Shown: positions 17,618-25,906 of the stretch, in pieces
Position numbering within the stretch: the stretch's first letter is position 1
Layout: the number at the start of each line of letters is the position of its first letter
Assembly (NCBI GenBank): GCA_964598255.1
Contig: CAZRBA010000032.1
Coordinates: forward strand, 1 to 28,684
Direction: 5' to 3'
Length of the DNA: 28,684 bases
Source of the DNA: Caldithrix sp964598255
GTDB lineage: Bacteria > Calditrichota > Calditrichia > Calditrichales > Calditrichaceae
The notes under the pieces: model-generated
Database searches by the model: none
Told to the model about the DNA's origin: nothing
The model's input: only the letters and a program-made list of their open reading frames with translations
Translations under genes and position numbers: made by a program

Positions 17618-17962
17618 TCCCCTTTCCTGAGTTAAAGATTAACGTGTATGTTATGTGAAGAAAAAAATCCTATTAAACGGGGCATATTGCAAAGCCTCTT
17701 TTTTTGACAATTTCCAAACAGAATAAGCCACCAAACAAAATAAACATTTAATTTAAATATTGCAAGGCAGGTTTGGGTTCCCTTAAGGCAGCATAAAAAC
17801 CTAAGTAGCAATTAAGGCGGGCTGGCGATTTAAATCCGGTTTTTCACTAAAAAGCTAAAATACCGAAAAGCCTAAGTTTGCCCCGGCCGCAGTCCGATTT
17901 TTAATGAAATCGTCCGTGGTATGGTTTGCCAGAATGGCGGTTTAAAAGAAACTCCGAACGGG
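17618..17962. other. Intergenic region, no gene seen
   Basis: This 345-bp stretch separates the acyl-CoA synthetase start from the end of the PHP gene, both on the minus strand. It has no supported reading frame and no clear hairpin terminator. It should contain the synthetase promoter: TTGTCA at 17710-17705 on the minus strand is a possible -35 box, but I could not pair it with a good -10. Confidence 0.5.
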
Positions 17963-18829
17963 TTAACGGCCGTATTTCTGTTCTCGAAAATCAACTAAGG
18001 CCGAAACGATTTCGGACGGAATGTGTAAATGCCCCGTACCAATTGCCGGTTTAATATCCGGTTTTGCTTCGCCGTGAAAATCTGATCCGCCGGATACGGC
18101 CATTTTGTTTTGAGCGGCATATTCCAGTAAAAAACGGGTTAATTCCGGCGGATGATAGGAATAATAGGCTTCAACACCGTCCATGCCCATTTCTTTGAAC
18201 TGATCCAAATAATTTCTTAGTTCTTTAAAATCTTTAGCAAACAAACTGACCGGATGTGCCTGAATTGCCAAACCATGCGCTTCGTGAATGGTTCGAATCG
18301 CTTCTTCCAGAGCTAACTTTTTTTTGGCCACGAACCCAGGAGCGCTACGTCCTAAATACCGTTCAAAGGCTTCTTTGACTGTTGCCACCACTCCCTTTTT
18401 AACGAGCAAATGCGCGATATGCGGCCGTCCGATGCTTTGCCCGCTAACCAACTGCTGCAATTCTTCGAAACGGACATCGATATTTTGCTTTTGCAGTCGC
18501 TCGATAATTTCCATGGCCCGCGTTCTTCGTGCTTGGCGCAAGTTATTTAAAACGTTTAATAATACCTTATTTTTCACATCAACAAACAGCCCCAAAAGAT
18601 GCAAATGGGCTCTGCCTTGCAGCGGATATTCGATACTAAGTTCGATACCGGCTATTACCCGCACGCCCACTTCTTTGCCCCGCGCCTGCGCCTCGGAAAC
18701 TCCGGAAATGTCATCGTGATCGGTAACGGCCATAACCTCAACATCGAACCGGCGTACCAAATCCACCAAATCTTTCGGTGCGTACGAACCGTCGGAATGC
18801 GTGGTGTGCAAATGCAAATCCACTGCCAT
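17963..18829 (-). CDS. PHP-domain phosphoesterase (RNase AM/TrpH-like)
   Basis: This 288-residue protein is a trinuclear-metal PHP phosphoesterase. The metal-binding signatures appear in order: DLHLHTTHSDG at the N-terminus, AVTDHDD, AGIELS, the QAHPVS segment and SGGSDFHG near the C-terminus. The HTTHSDGSYAP opening and overall length match the group containing RNase AM and 3',5'-nucleoside bisphosphate phosphatase, which act on RNA 5' ends or pAp-type nucleotides. Its ATG overlaps the stop of the upstream gene as TAATG, so translation of the two is coupled. The functional role together with that small upstream protein is not known. Confidence 0.88.
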   Translation of the reverse strand: MAVDLHLHTTHSDGSYAPKDLVDLVRRFDVEVMAVTDHDDISGVSEAQARGKEVGVRVIAGIELSIEYPLQGRAHLHLLGLFVDVKNKVLLNVLNNLRQARRTRAMEIIERLQKQNIDVRFEELQQLVSGQSIGRPHIAHLLVKKGVVATVKEAFERYLGRSAPGFVAKKKLALEEAIRTIHEAHGLAIQAHPVSLFAKDFKELRNYLDQFKEMGMDGVEAYYSYHPPELTRFLLEYAAQNKMAVSGGSDFHGEAKPDIKPAIGTGHLHIPSEIVSALVDFREQKYGR

Positions 18830-19026
18830 TACATGTACCCTAAATTTTCAAGTCGATTGCGTATTTGCTCATCTTCATCGGAAGCGGTTTGCGTTTCGTT
18901 TCGATCGACATACTGTTGCAAAACAGCCAGTAAAAAATCGGTTAACGAAGTCAGACCGCTTTGTTTACGCGCTTCTTCGAGCTGCCCCCACAGCTCGTCC
19001 GAAATTTCCAATTCGATCTTTTTCAT
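18829..19026 (-). CDS. Small ribbon-helix-helix-like protein
   Basis: This 65-residue protein begins MKKIELEISDELWGQLEEARKQSG, a strand followed by helices as in CopG/Arc-type ribbon-helix-helix DNA-binding proteins, then TDFLLAVLQQYVDR. The last part is acidic (DEDEQ) and ends RNRLENLGYM, similar to a short C-terminal motif of the form RLxxLGY that recurs in proteins from this kind of genome. AAGGAA precedes the ATG at 19026. Its stop overlaps the PHP start (TAATG). It could be an autoregulator of this pair, or an antitoxin-like partner, but the PHP protein does not look like a toxin. Function is inference only. Confidence 0.7.
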   Translation of the reverse strand: MKKIELEISDELWGQLEEARKQSGLTSLTDFLLAVLQQYVDRNETQTASDEDEQIRNRLENLGYM

Positions 19027-19097
19027 AAGTGCGTTTCCTTTTTTAAGCCGTCAATACCGGAAGAGCAAATGTCTGTATTTCGCTGCTAAAATGCAAG

Positions 19098-19125
19098 AAA
19101 AAAGCTCCCTAAGGGAGCTTTTTTT
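19098..19125 (-). terminator. Strong bidirectional-type intrinsic terminator after porB
   Basis: AAAAAAGCTCCC-TAA-GGGAGCTTTTTT is a perfect hairpin flanked by A and T runs on both sides, so it could work on either strand. It is 60 bp after the porB stop on the minus strand and ends the oxidoreductase operon before the ribbon-helix-helix gene. Confidence 0.92.
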
Positions 19126-19184
19126 AACGACGCGTACAGTTTTAAAAACGGCAAGTGCCAATGTGTTTAAAGCAATTTTTCATT

Positions 19185-20111
19185 TTATTCGTTCTCGATT
19201 TCGGCCAGAATCTTTTCGTCTTCTTCGCTTAATTTGACTTTCATTTTCAATCGCTTCCAATTCATATCCACTTCTTTTTGAATGCGATTGATATCCTTAT
19301 CGGTCAAATGGGCAAACCTTCCCTGCAGCCGAATGTATTCTTTAACCGGTAAATCCTTGGGTTCATGGGTAATTCGGTAGCGCCAGCCGTTTTCGATTTC
19401 GAACAACGGAAAAATTTTGGTATCCACAGCCAAACGCGAAAGTTTAATGGTGTTTTCCGGTGCCGATTTCCATCCCGGAGGACACGGGGAAAGCACGTGA
19501 ATGAATTTCATGCCTTTTATGGATTTGGCTTTTTTTACTTTGGCGATAAAATCATCCGGAAAAGCAACCGAAGCCGTGGCAATGTAAGGAATGTGATGCG
19601 CGGCTAACGCTTCGACCAGATTTTTTTTGGGACGATCTTTGGGATGTTTGGCCGGTGTGGTTGTGGTCCAGGCACCTAAGGGGGTTGCCGAGCTGCGTTG
19701 AATACCGGTGTTCATGTAGGCTTCGTTATCGTAACTGATGTAAATAATATCTTCGTTGCGTTCGGCTGCGCCGGAAAGGGCCTGAAATCCGATATCGAAC
19801 GTACCGCCGTCTCCGGCCCAAGCCATCACGGTAATATCATCTTTGCCCTGCGCTTTTAATCCGGCTTTAATACCGGAGGCCGTGGAAGCGGCCGTTTCGA
19901 AAGCGGTGTGAAACACCGGAACTTTATTCACCGAACTGGGTGTCGGGCCGTCAATAATCGACCAGCAACAGGCGGGAATGACAATCATGGTCTCGAGCCC
20001 CAGGGCTTTCAGGGCGTAACGCATGGAAAGGGTCGCGCCACAGCCGGGGCACGCCACATGCCCGGAACCCATGTTTTCTACTTTGGGAATATTGAAGGTT
20101 ATCTGGCTCAT
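19185..20111 (-). CDS. porB: 2-oxoacid:ferredoxin oxidoreductase, beta subunit (TPP-binding)
   Basis: This 308-residue subunit binds thiamine diphosphate and the catalytic-site [4Fe-4S] cluster of a pyruvate or related 2-oxoacid oxidoreductase. CPGCG (Cys21, Cys24), the ACCW pair (Cys48, Cys49) and the Cys of SPCPPGWK supply cluster ligands. AWAGDGGTFDIGFQALSGAAERN followed by YDNEAYMNTG is the Mg-TPP motif, and TPLGAWTTTTP is typical of PorB-type subunits. The ATG at 20111 has AGGAG 8 bases upstream and overlaps the porA stop as ATGA, so the genes are translationally coupled. Pyruvate is the likeliest substrate, but a branched-chain 2-oxoacid cannot be excluded. Confidence 0.93.
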   Translation of the reverse strand: MSQITFNIPKVENMGSGHVACPGCGATLSMRYALKALGLETMIVIPACCWSIIDGPTPSSVNKVPVFHTAFETAASTASGIKAGLKAQGKDDITVMAWAGDGGTFDIGFQALSGAAERNEDIIYISYDNEAYMNTGIQRSSATPLGAWTTTTPAKHPKDRPKKNLVEALAAHHIPYIATASVAFPDDFIAKVKKAKSIKGMKFIHVLSPCPPGWKSAPENTIKLSRLAVDTKIFPLFEIENGWRYRITHEPKDLPVKEYIRLQGRFAHLTDKDINRIQKEVDMNWKRLKMKVKLSEEDEKILAEIENE

Positions 20112-21319
20112 ATTTTTACTCCTATCCAAACAAGGTCTTCGCCTTTTTCGCTTTTCAACAGATGCTCCACAATATCGCGGATGTTTTGCGGAACCACATC
20201 GCGCCCGCCTAAACCGGCCACATAGCCGTTTAGCAACGGATGTGCTTCGGAATTGTACAAGGCGGATTTGATTTCCGAAAAGAAAATTCCGGATTGGCCG
20301 AACGACAGGTTGCGATCGATTACGCCGATTTTTTGCACATTTTTAGCCACCCGACGCATATCTTCCACTGGGAATGGTCGGAAAGCGCGTAATTTTACCA
20401 GTCCCAAATTAATGCCTTTTTCCCGATATTCGTCCACTACCAGCCGTGTGGTTCCCGTAATTGTTCCGGCCGTAATCAGCAAATAATCGGCGCCCTCGGT
20501 ACGATATTCTTCAATCATGGCCCCGTGATGGCGGCCGATGTAATGGTTGTATTCCTCGGCAATAATTGGGATTAATCTACGAGCTTCTTCCATGGATTCT
20601 TGAATGCGATAACGAAATTCCATGTAGGTATCTGGCCCGGCCAGCCCACCAAAAGCGTGGGGATCATCAATATCCAGTTTGAATTTCGGTTTGTACGGCG
20701 GTAAAAATTTGTCAACCAATTCTTGCTTGGGCAAGGCAACCGGCTCGGACGTGTGGGAGAGAAAAAAGGCATCCATATTGATCATAACCGGCAACATCAC
20801 CTGTTCGCCCAGTCGATAGGCCTGAATGATCATATCCAGCACTTCCTGGTTGCTTTCGCAATAAAATTGAATCCAACCGGTATCGCGCTGTGCCAGGCTA
20901 TCGGTTTGATCGGCCCAGATATTCCACGGGGGGGCCAAGGCGCGGTTCACGTTGGCTAGCACGATAGGCAAACGGGCATTGGCTGCCCAGTGTAAAACTT
21001 CGTGCATCAGGGCTAACCCTTGCGAGGAGGTTGCCGTAAATGATCGGGCACCGGAAGCCTGAGCACCGATAACGGCGGCCATGGCCGAATGTTCCGATTC
21101 TACCTTGATGTATTGGGCCGGAATTTCGCCGTTGGCACACAATTCGGACAGCTTTTCCACAATGGATGTTTGCGGTGTGATGGGATAAGCGGAAATTACC
21201 TGAACGCGCGCCAATTTTACCGCATACGAAGCCGAATGGGTTCCCTCGATAACTTTAATTTCTTGAGTGGTTTTAGGGTCGAAATATTTTTGCAAATTTT
21301 TATTTAGGACACGATCCAT
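20108..21319 (-). CDS. porA: 2-oxoacid:ferredoxin oxidoreductase, alpha subunit
   Basis: This 403-residue subunit carries the pyrimidine-binding half of the TPP site plus the transketolase C-terminal-like domain. VISAYPITPQTSIVEKLSE is the family hallmark, followed by ESEHSAMAAVIGAQASGARSFTATSSQGLALMHE and ANVNRALAPPWNIW. The C-terminal segment contains GVIDRNLSFGQSGIFFSEI. The start ATG at 21319 follows GAGGAGGA; an in-frame extension upstream lies within the preceding gene and is not conserved in character. The gene overlaps the flavoprotein gene by 16 bases and porB by 4. With the separate gamma subunit and the ferredoxin-like domain of the flavoprotein it makes a heterotetrameric-type enzyme. 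Confidence 0.93.
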   Translation of the reverse strand: MDRVLNKNLQKYFDPKTTQEIKVIEGTHSASYAVKLARVQVISAYPITPQTSIVEKLSELCANGEIPAQYIKVESEHSAMAAVIGAQASGARSFTATSSQGLALMHEVLHWAANARLPIVLANVNRALAPPWNIWADQTDSLAQRDTGWIQFYCESNQEVLDMIIQAYRLGEQVMLPVMINMDAFFLSHTSEPVALPKQELVDKFLPPYKPKFKLDIDDPHAFGGLAGPDTYMEFRYRIQESMEEARRLIPIIAEEYNHYIGRHHGAMIEEYRTEGADYLLITAGTITGTTRLVVDEYREKGINLGLVKLRAFRPFPVEDMRRVAKNVQKIGVIDRNLSFGQSGIFFSEIKSALYNSEAHPLLNGYVAGLGGRDVVPQNIRDIVEHLLKSEKGEDLVWIGVKI

Positions 21320-22992
21320 TTTAATTCCTCCTCGAAAGACATGGCATTGCGCGGACATTCGTGGACACAAATACCGCATCCCTTGCAATAATCGTAATTG
21401 ATGACATAGCCTTTTCCCTCCGGATTGTAACTGATGGCCACATCCGGGCAAAAGACAAGGCAATTATCGCAATAGGTACAGGTTCCGCAGCTAAAGCAAC
21501 GATCGGCCTCGTAAATCGCATCTTCTTCGCTAATGCCTAAATTTACTTCTTTAAAATTACCCACTAATTGCGCAAAACTGTTTTGTTTTTCGCGCGGTCT
21601 GGGTTCTTTGATAAAATAATCCAAATTCAGCGTTTCGTAGGGTACTTCGTTTTTGACTTCTCCGTTTAGTTTAATTTCTTTAGCGGTTAAATATTGATGA
21701 ATAGCCTGTGCAGCGCGTTTGCCGGTTCCGATGGCATCAACCACCGTACCGATGGGCCCAAGGGCCGCGTCTCCGCAGGCAAACACGCCTTCTTCGCTGG
21801 TCATCTGGAACGGATCGACGGCTAATCTGTTCTTGTGGATGTTGAGTTTATTATCTAAAAAATCGAGATCCGGAGACTCACCGATTGCCAGCAGTACCTG
21901 ATCGGCTTCGATCTCAAATTCCGATCCTGGGACGGGTACGGGACGCCGACGTCCCGTTTCATCGGGTTCAGCTAATTTCATTCGGATCAGGCGCACTTTT
22001 TGTACTTTGCTTTTGCCGATAAATTCCACGGGATTGGTCAAAAAGATGATATTCACCCCTTCTTTGATCGCATCTTCTATTTCTTCGGGGACGGCAGGTA
22101 GTTCCGCTTTGGAGCGACGGTAAACAATGGTTACTTCTGCCCCGAGCCGAATGGCCGAGCGTGCCGTATCGATGGCCGTATTCCCACCGCCCACCACTAT
22201 TACTTTTTTACCGACTTTTGCGCTTCCGGTGGTGTTGTATTCGCGCAAAAAGGCTAATCCCGTTCCGATTCCCTTTAAATGTTCGCCCGGAACATTCAGC
22301 GAACCGGGCTTGTAAGCACCGGTAGCCACCAGCACCGCGTCGAATTGTTTTTTGAGTTCTTCCCAGCCGATATCTTTGCCAACGGCGGTGGATGTTTTGA
22401 TTTCCACCCCCAGACGCTTGATATCGTCGATTTCTTTGTCCAAAACTTCGCGCGGCAAACGATATTTGGGAATGCCCAAGCGCAACATGCCGCCCGGTTC
22501 GGAGGCCGCTTCAAAAATGGTCACTTTGTAGCCCATGCGACGTAACTGGTAACCGGCTGATAATCCGGCAGGGCCCGAACCTACAATGGCGATTTTCTGA
22601 CTCCGGTTGCCCTGTACAAAATCTTTGGGAAAATGGTTGTGTTTGTTCTGATCGGCAACAAAGCGTTCCATATTATGGATGGCAATCGATTCATCATATT
22701 GGGCACGGTTACACACATTTTCGCATGGATGGTAACAAACACGGCCTAACACACCGGGCATGGGATTATCCTGTAGAATAATATGCCAGGCTTGTTCGTA
22801 TTTTTTTTCTTTTACCAAAGCAAAATACTGGGGTATCTTTTCATGAGCCGGACAACCGGCCGTACAGGGAGGAACTTTGGCATCGTACAAAGGACGCATG
22901 TAGCGCCAGCTTCCGGTTTTGTTCCAGCTCATATCACCCGTGGAAACGGCAAATGGCGGTATTCCGTTTTCGAATTCCATCGGATCGTACAT
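21304..22992 (-). CDS. GltD-like FAD/NAD(P) oxidoreductase fused to a PorD-type ferredoxin domain
   Basis: This 562-residue flavoprotein has three parts. Residues 40-100 hold a cysteine-rich domain (Cys43, 47, 86, 90, 94) as in glutamate synthase small subunits. Residues 132-495 are the GltD-type core, with the FAD motif IVGSGPAGLSAGYQL and the nucleotide motif VIVVGGGNTAIDTARSA followed by YRRSKAELPA, whose arginines favour NADPH. Residues 499-547 contain two ferredoxin-type clusters (CFSCGTCTYCDNC with CP, and CKGCGICVHECP), taking the place of a separate delta subunit. The ATG at 22992 follows TAGGAG; a longer reading to 23076 overlaps porG and lacks support. Position between porG and porA implies electron transfer between the 2-oxoacid enzyme and NAD(P)H. 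Confidence 0.9.
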   Translation of the reverse strand: MYDPMEFENGIPPFAVSTGDMSWNKTGSWRYMRPLYDAKVPPCTAGCPAHEKIPQYFALVKEKKYEQAWHIILQDNPMPGVLGRVCYHPCENVCNRAQYDESIAIHNMERFVADQNKHNHFPKDFVQGNRSQKIAIVGSGPAGLSAGYQLRRMGYKVTIFEAASEPGGMLRLGIPKYRLPREVLDKEIDDIKRLGVEIKTSTAVGKDIGWEELKKQFDAVLVATGAYKPGSLNVPGEHLKGIGTGLAFLREYNTTGSAKVGKKVIVVGGGNTAIDTARSAIRLGAEVTIVYRRSKAELPAVPEEIEDAIKEGVNIIFLTNPVEFIGKSKVQKVRLIRMKLAEPDETGRRRPVPVPGSEFEIEADQVLLAIGESPDLDFLDNKLNIHKNRLAVDPFQMTSEEGVFACGDAALGPIGTVVDAIGTGKRAAQAIHQYLTAKEIKLNGEVKNEVPYETLNLDYFIKEPRPREKQNSFAQLVGNFKEVNLGISEEDAIYEADRCFSCGTCTYCDNCLVFCPDVAISYNPEGKGYVINYDYCKGCGICVHECPRNAMSFEEELKWIVS

Positions 22993-23026
22993 ATTTAAGC
23001 TCCTAATTTGTAATTCTTTTCTGTTT

Positions 23027-23575
23027 TTAGGCTTTAAATTCTTCAAAGGCTTCCAATGCGGCTGCGGCATTGGCATCGGGCTTTACGGGTACCGATTCCT
23101 TGATGGCTTCCAAAATCGGGCCGATTTTGACCAGATTGGTAAAGCGGGAAAAGGCCCCTAAAATTGCCGTATTTACAATGGGCTGACTGCGCGAGCCAAG
23201 ACGATGTTCCATGGCAATTTTACTGGCATCAATGGTACGAACTTCGAATTTGTCCGGCAAATTAAATTCGCTTGGCGGCAATGCGCTATTGATCAAAATT
23301 TTACCGCCTGTTTTCAACCCAGCGGTAACATCCACCGTATTTAATAAAGTGGGATCCAAAACGACTAACAAATCGGGTTCGTAAATTTGGGTTCTCAGGT
23401 TAATGGGTTTATCATCCACGCGGATAAAAGCCTGCACCGGAGCACCGCGACGTTCCACACCAAAGGCGGGAAACGACTGTGCAAACTTACCTTCTTTAAA
23501 CAGCGCGGAGGCCAGAATTTTACAGGCCACTACGGCACCCTGCCCGCCGCGACCGTGCATGCGAATTTCAACCAT
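23027..23575 (-). CDS. porG: 2-oxoacid:ferredoxin oxidoreductase, gamma subunit
   Basis: This 182-residue subunit begins MVEIRMHGRGGQGAVVACKILA, the diagnostic start of the gamma domain, which binds CoA in this enzyme family. FPAFGVERRGAPVQAFIRVDD is the next conserved block, and GSRSQPIVNTAILGAF fits the C-terminal half. AAGGGAG before the ATG at 23575 supports the start. It is first in the four-gene operon, 34 bp upstream of the flavoprotein gene. A separate gamma gene together with unfused alpha fits POR/VOR-type enzymes rather than two-subunit 2-oxoglutarate enzymes, where gamma is fused to alpha. Confidence 0.93.
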   Translation of the reverse strand: MVEIRMHGRGGQGAVVACKILASALFKEGKFAQSFPAFGVERRGAPVQAFIRVDDKPINLRTQIYEPDLLVVLDPTLLNTVDVTAGLKTGGKILINSALPPSEFNLPDKFEVRTIDASKIAMEHRLGSRSQPIVNTAILGAFSRFTNLVKIGPILEAIKESVPVKPDANAAAALEAFEEFKA

Positions 23576-24133
23576 AGGAAACTCCCTTGTTTGACAATTT
23601 TTCGTTCGATCTTGCGAATTACCGCATTCTCAGGAATCGCATTATTTTAATTTTTTTGTAATTCATTTGTCCCGATCCACGAATCGGATCAACAAAATTG
23701 ATCTCTTTATTTGCCCTTTTTACTCAGACAATGTTTCCCGCTTTCCGTTGCTTTGCATATTTTTGCAAATTCAGTCAAAGAGCGGAATAGGGCATAACGG
23801 TATTTGCGAACCCTGTTCCTGCCAAAGCGAAAAGCAGGTGTACGGAGCACACAATGTAAGTACTGAAAAATCAACAAATCACCCACAGATAAATTTCAGA
23901 CAAACAAAATGCACTCCCAAATAAAATAAAAATAAGTAATTTAATAGGCAACTGAAATGCGCAATTATTTTGAGGTGAATATGTATTCAAAGAAATGCAT
24001 TTGATTTATTTATCATACGCAAAAATGTCACTGCACTTTGTACCTTAATGGCTACTCTAAGATAAACCGTTCTTAAAACCCGATGATATTCGCATTTGTG
24101 TTTCTTGTTTTGAATCCAAAGTTCATGATAAAC

Positions 24134-24148
24134 ACCATTAGTAATGGT
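24134..24148. repeat. Short perfect palindrome in intergenic DNA
   Basis: ACCATTA-G-TAATGGT has 7-bp arms around one base. It lies about 560 bp upstream of porG with no gene immediately next to it, so it could be a protein-binding site or a remnant; nothing further supports a role. Confidence 0.4.
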
Positions 24149-24174
24149 AAATCGTACTGTTTTCCTCCGTTAAT

Positions 24175-24240
24175 TAGCCACCGAATAAAACCGATAACCA
24201 CCGATTTTTTTTGGCATTAATTGGCACTGATTGGAACTGT
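24175..24240. repeat. Degenerate intergenic repeat, copy 1
   Basis: TAGCCACCGAATAAAACCGA opens this copy, followed by TAACCACCGATTTTTTT and TTAATTGGCACTGATTGG. The blocks AGCCACCGAA, ACCGATAACCAC, a T run and GCACTGATT recur in the same order at 24333-24403. Within each copy the CACCGA and CACTGATT words also repeat at about one helical turn. Confidence 0.6.
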
Positions 24241-24332
24241 TTAGACTCTTCCCCTTTACACTAATAGCGCTGACTAAAGTCTGCAGCTACCGATTCCCCC
24301 ATCTCTTATACTCTTAACTCTTAACCTAACCA

Positions 24333-24403
24333 AGCCACCGAAGAACACCGATAACCACTAATTTTTTTAGTCGCTGATTTAAACAGATTTGCACTGATTA
24401 AAC
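24333..24403. repeat. Degenerate intergenic repeat, copy 2
   Basis: AGCCACCGAAGAACACCGAT opens this copy, then AACCACTAATTTTTTTA and later TTTGCACTGATTAAACC. It parallels the copy at 24175-24240 about 158 bp away. No terminal repeats or protein product accompany it. Confidence 0.6.
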
Positions 24404-24430
24404 CCTTCAATCACTCAACTATTCACCTAA

Positions 24431-24540
24431 TCAACTATTCAACTATTCAACCATTCAACTATTCAACTATTCAACCATTCAACTATTCAACCATTCAACT
24501 ATTCAACTATTCAACCATTCAACTATTCAACTATTCAACT
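24431..24540. repeat. 8-bp tandem repeat array (TCAACTAT/TCAACCAT)
   Basis: There are 13.75 perfect-length units of 8 bp. The fifth-to-sixth position is CT in most units and CC in units 3, 6, 8 and 11, giving a mostly 24-bp higher-order period. Imperfect relatives extend left to about 24405. The unit is not a multiple of three, so it is not coding. The array directly abuts the decayed metallophosphoesterase. Confidence 0.92.
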
Positions 24541-24658
24541 CTCATCTTCCAGCAAAATGATTTTACGCGCAAATCAGCGTGATTGAGATTTGCAAATGGT
24601 TTTCGTCTGGCCTGTTTAAGCAGGGCCTGAATTTCTGAATTGGACATGGTTTCCCAAT

Positions 24659-25117
24659 TTAGAAGCGCTGGAGAAGAAACAACCTGTATCTGGCAATGCA
24701 ATGGAACAGCGAATAGTCGTACCAGCCTATATTGCCGGCAAAACAAACTCTGCGATAGTGAAACGGTTCTTTGTCCAGCAAATGAAAGCCGCATTGTTGC
24801 CAGTCAAATTCCACCAGCAACTTGTAGCGGTCGGACGTTTGCGGTTGTTCCTACCACAAATCGTGGTTACCCAAAACCAGCCGTTTGGGCATGGTAAACA
24901 ATGCAAACGCTTCGGTGAATGCCTCAAAATATTCCTGGTTGGAGACATCCACCACATCTTCGGCAAAGATGATTATCTCTGGCGCTTCCCGGGCAATTCT
25001 TCCTTTCAAATTTTCCAGATTTACATACGGAATATGTAAATCGGACAGAGCGGCAAGTTTCAATTTCCTGTCTCCATTGTTTTCTATGTGTTCGGATATG
25101 TCTTCCTCGATTGTCAA
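24659..25117 (-). pseudogene. Metallophosphoesterase pseudogene (nonsense mutation, truncated)
   Basis: Reading from a TTG at 25117, the frame gives LKLAALSDLHIPYVNLENLK and ends LVLGNHDLW at a TAG (24851-24853). Past that stop the same frame continues for 63 codons with clear family sequence, including CGFHLLDKEPFHYRRVCF and AGNIGWYDYSLF, until TAA at 24659-24661. SDLH and GNHD are metal motifs of calcineurin-like phosphoesterases and GWYDYS is typical of one bacterial subgroup. The second motif reads FAEDVVD where GD is expected, so the Gly is lost. After YDYSLF the sequence no longer looks like the family, and the C-terminal third is missing. Decay by substitution plus truncation is the simplest account. 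Confidence 0.85.
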
Positions 25118-25906
25118 ATACTGTTACATGGTTCGGATCGTTTATGACAATCCGGAAGCCATATATTCTGAAGAAAAATCATTATAACACCCGTCCCGCT
25201 ATATCCGGTTTTGAAACGCTATTAGCTATAAACCAAACTATTAAACTGGAACAATTACTGACTATACTTAAAATGTTTGAAATCAATTTCGCTGCTTGTC
25301 GAGAAAACCTATTTTTCAGTAGGCAATTCATAACCCATTTTACTCCTATCAAATCCATAACTATCAATTACACAAAAAGTAAAACAAAAATTCAAGCCTT
25401 TCATATTGCTTAACAAATAACAAAAATCCGCAGCACGTATGAATATATCCCTCTTTTATTTTGATCTTGTCAAGAGATGAATCCAAATAAATTTTACTAT
25501 CCAATCAAGATGAAAAGCTTTTGTCAAACAGCAAAGAATACAGTTTCTTATTCCTGTTTATTTAAAAACAACATCCTTCAATATATTTTGCTTTACCCAC
25601 CTGATAAAAGAATCATGAATGGAAATACACACATATTGTTTTGACTCCTTTTTAATGACAAATTTAATTTTTATGACCACTAAGATTCCCCGTATTAAGG
25701 TGCCGTTTTTTGCTGGATTTGGGAAGGACTCCAAGAAAAAATCTTGCAACATTTTAGCGTATATGGTAAACACACAAAACTGTTAACGATCACCATGAAA
25801 ATGTTCACCAGAAACAGCCCTGCCATGAGATCAAAAATCTTAAAGTTTTATCCGGACAAAGCCTTCTCTGAACAAAATTCAGAAACAGATTGTTTGAGAC
25901 GTGGAT
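25118..25906. other. AT-rich region without a recognisable gene
   Basis: Nearly 800 bp lie between the metallophosphoesterase remnant and the first SUMF1-fold gene. Frames at 25111-25413 (plus) and 25558-25773 (minus) are short, lack ribosome sites and match nothing I know. Base composition is clearly more AT-rich than in the operons to the left. It may be decayed or imported sequence; I see no tRNA, terminal repeats or integrase. Confidence 0.5.

Larger units (their letters stand above)
23576..24530. other. Long AT-rich intergenic region with repeats
   Basis: About 950 bp carry no supported gene; the short plus-strand frame at 23667-23924 has no ribosome site and no family resemblance. The part nearest porG must contain the operon promoter, though I see no clear boxes. 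A 15-bp palindrome ACCATTA-G-TAATGGT lies at 24134-24148. Two imperfect copies of a roughly 70-bp sequence follow at 24175-24240 and 24333-24403, then an 8-bp tandem array. The seven-codon frame after GAGGTGAAT at 23970-23993 looks like a gene-start remnant at most. Confidence 0.65.

Noticed and set aside
23667..23924. 85-residue plus-strand frame upstream of porG
   Set aside because: No ribosome site, unusual Cys and Ser-rich composition and no recognisable motif; probably chance.
24431..24540. CRISPR array
   Set aside because: The units are 8 bp and contiguous, with no spacers and no cas genes nearby.
24851..24853. Recoded TAG (pyrrolysine or readthrough) in the metallophosphoesterase
   Set aside because: The GD motif is also mutated and the C-terminus is missing, so simple decay explains the stop better.
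25558..25773. 71-residue minus-strand frame in the AT-rich gap
   Set aside because: No ribosome site, no family resemblance, and composition expected from random AT-rich DNA.
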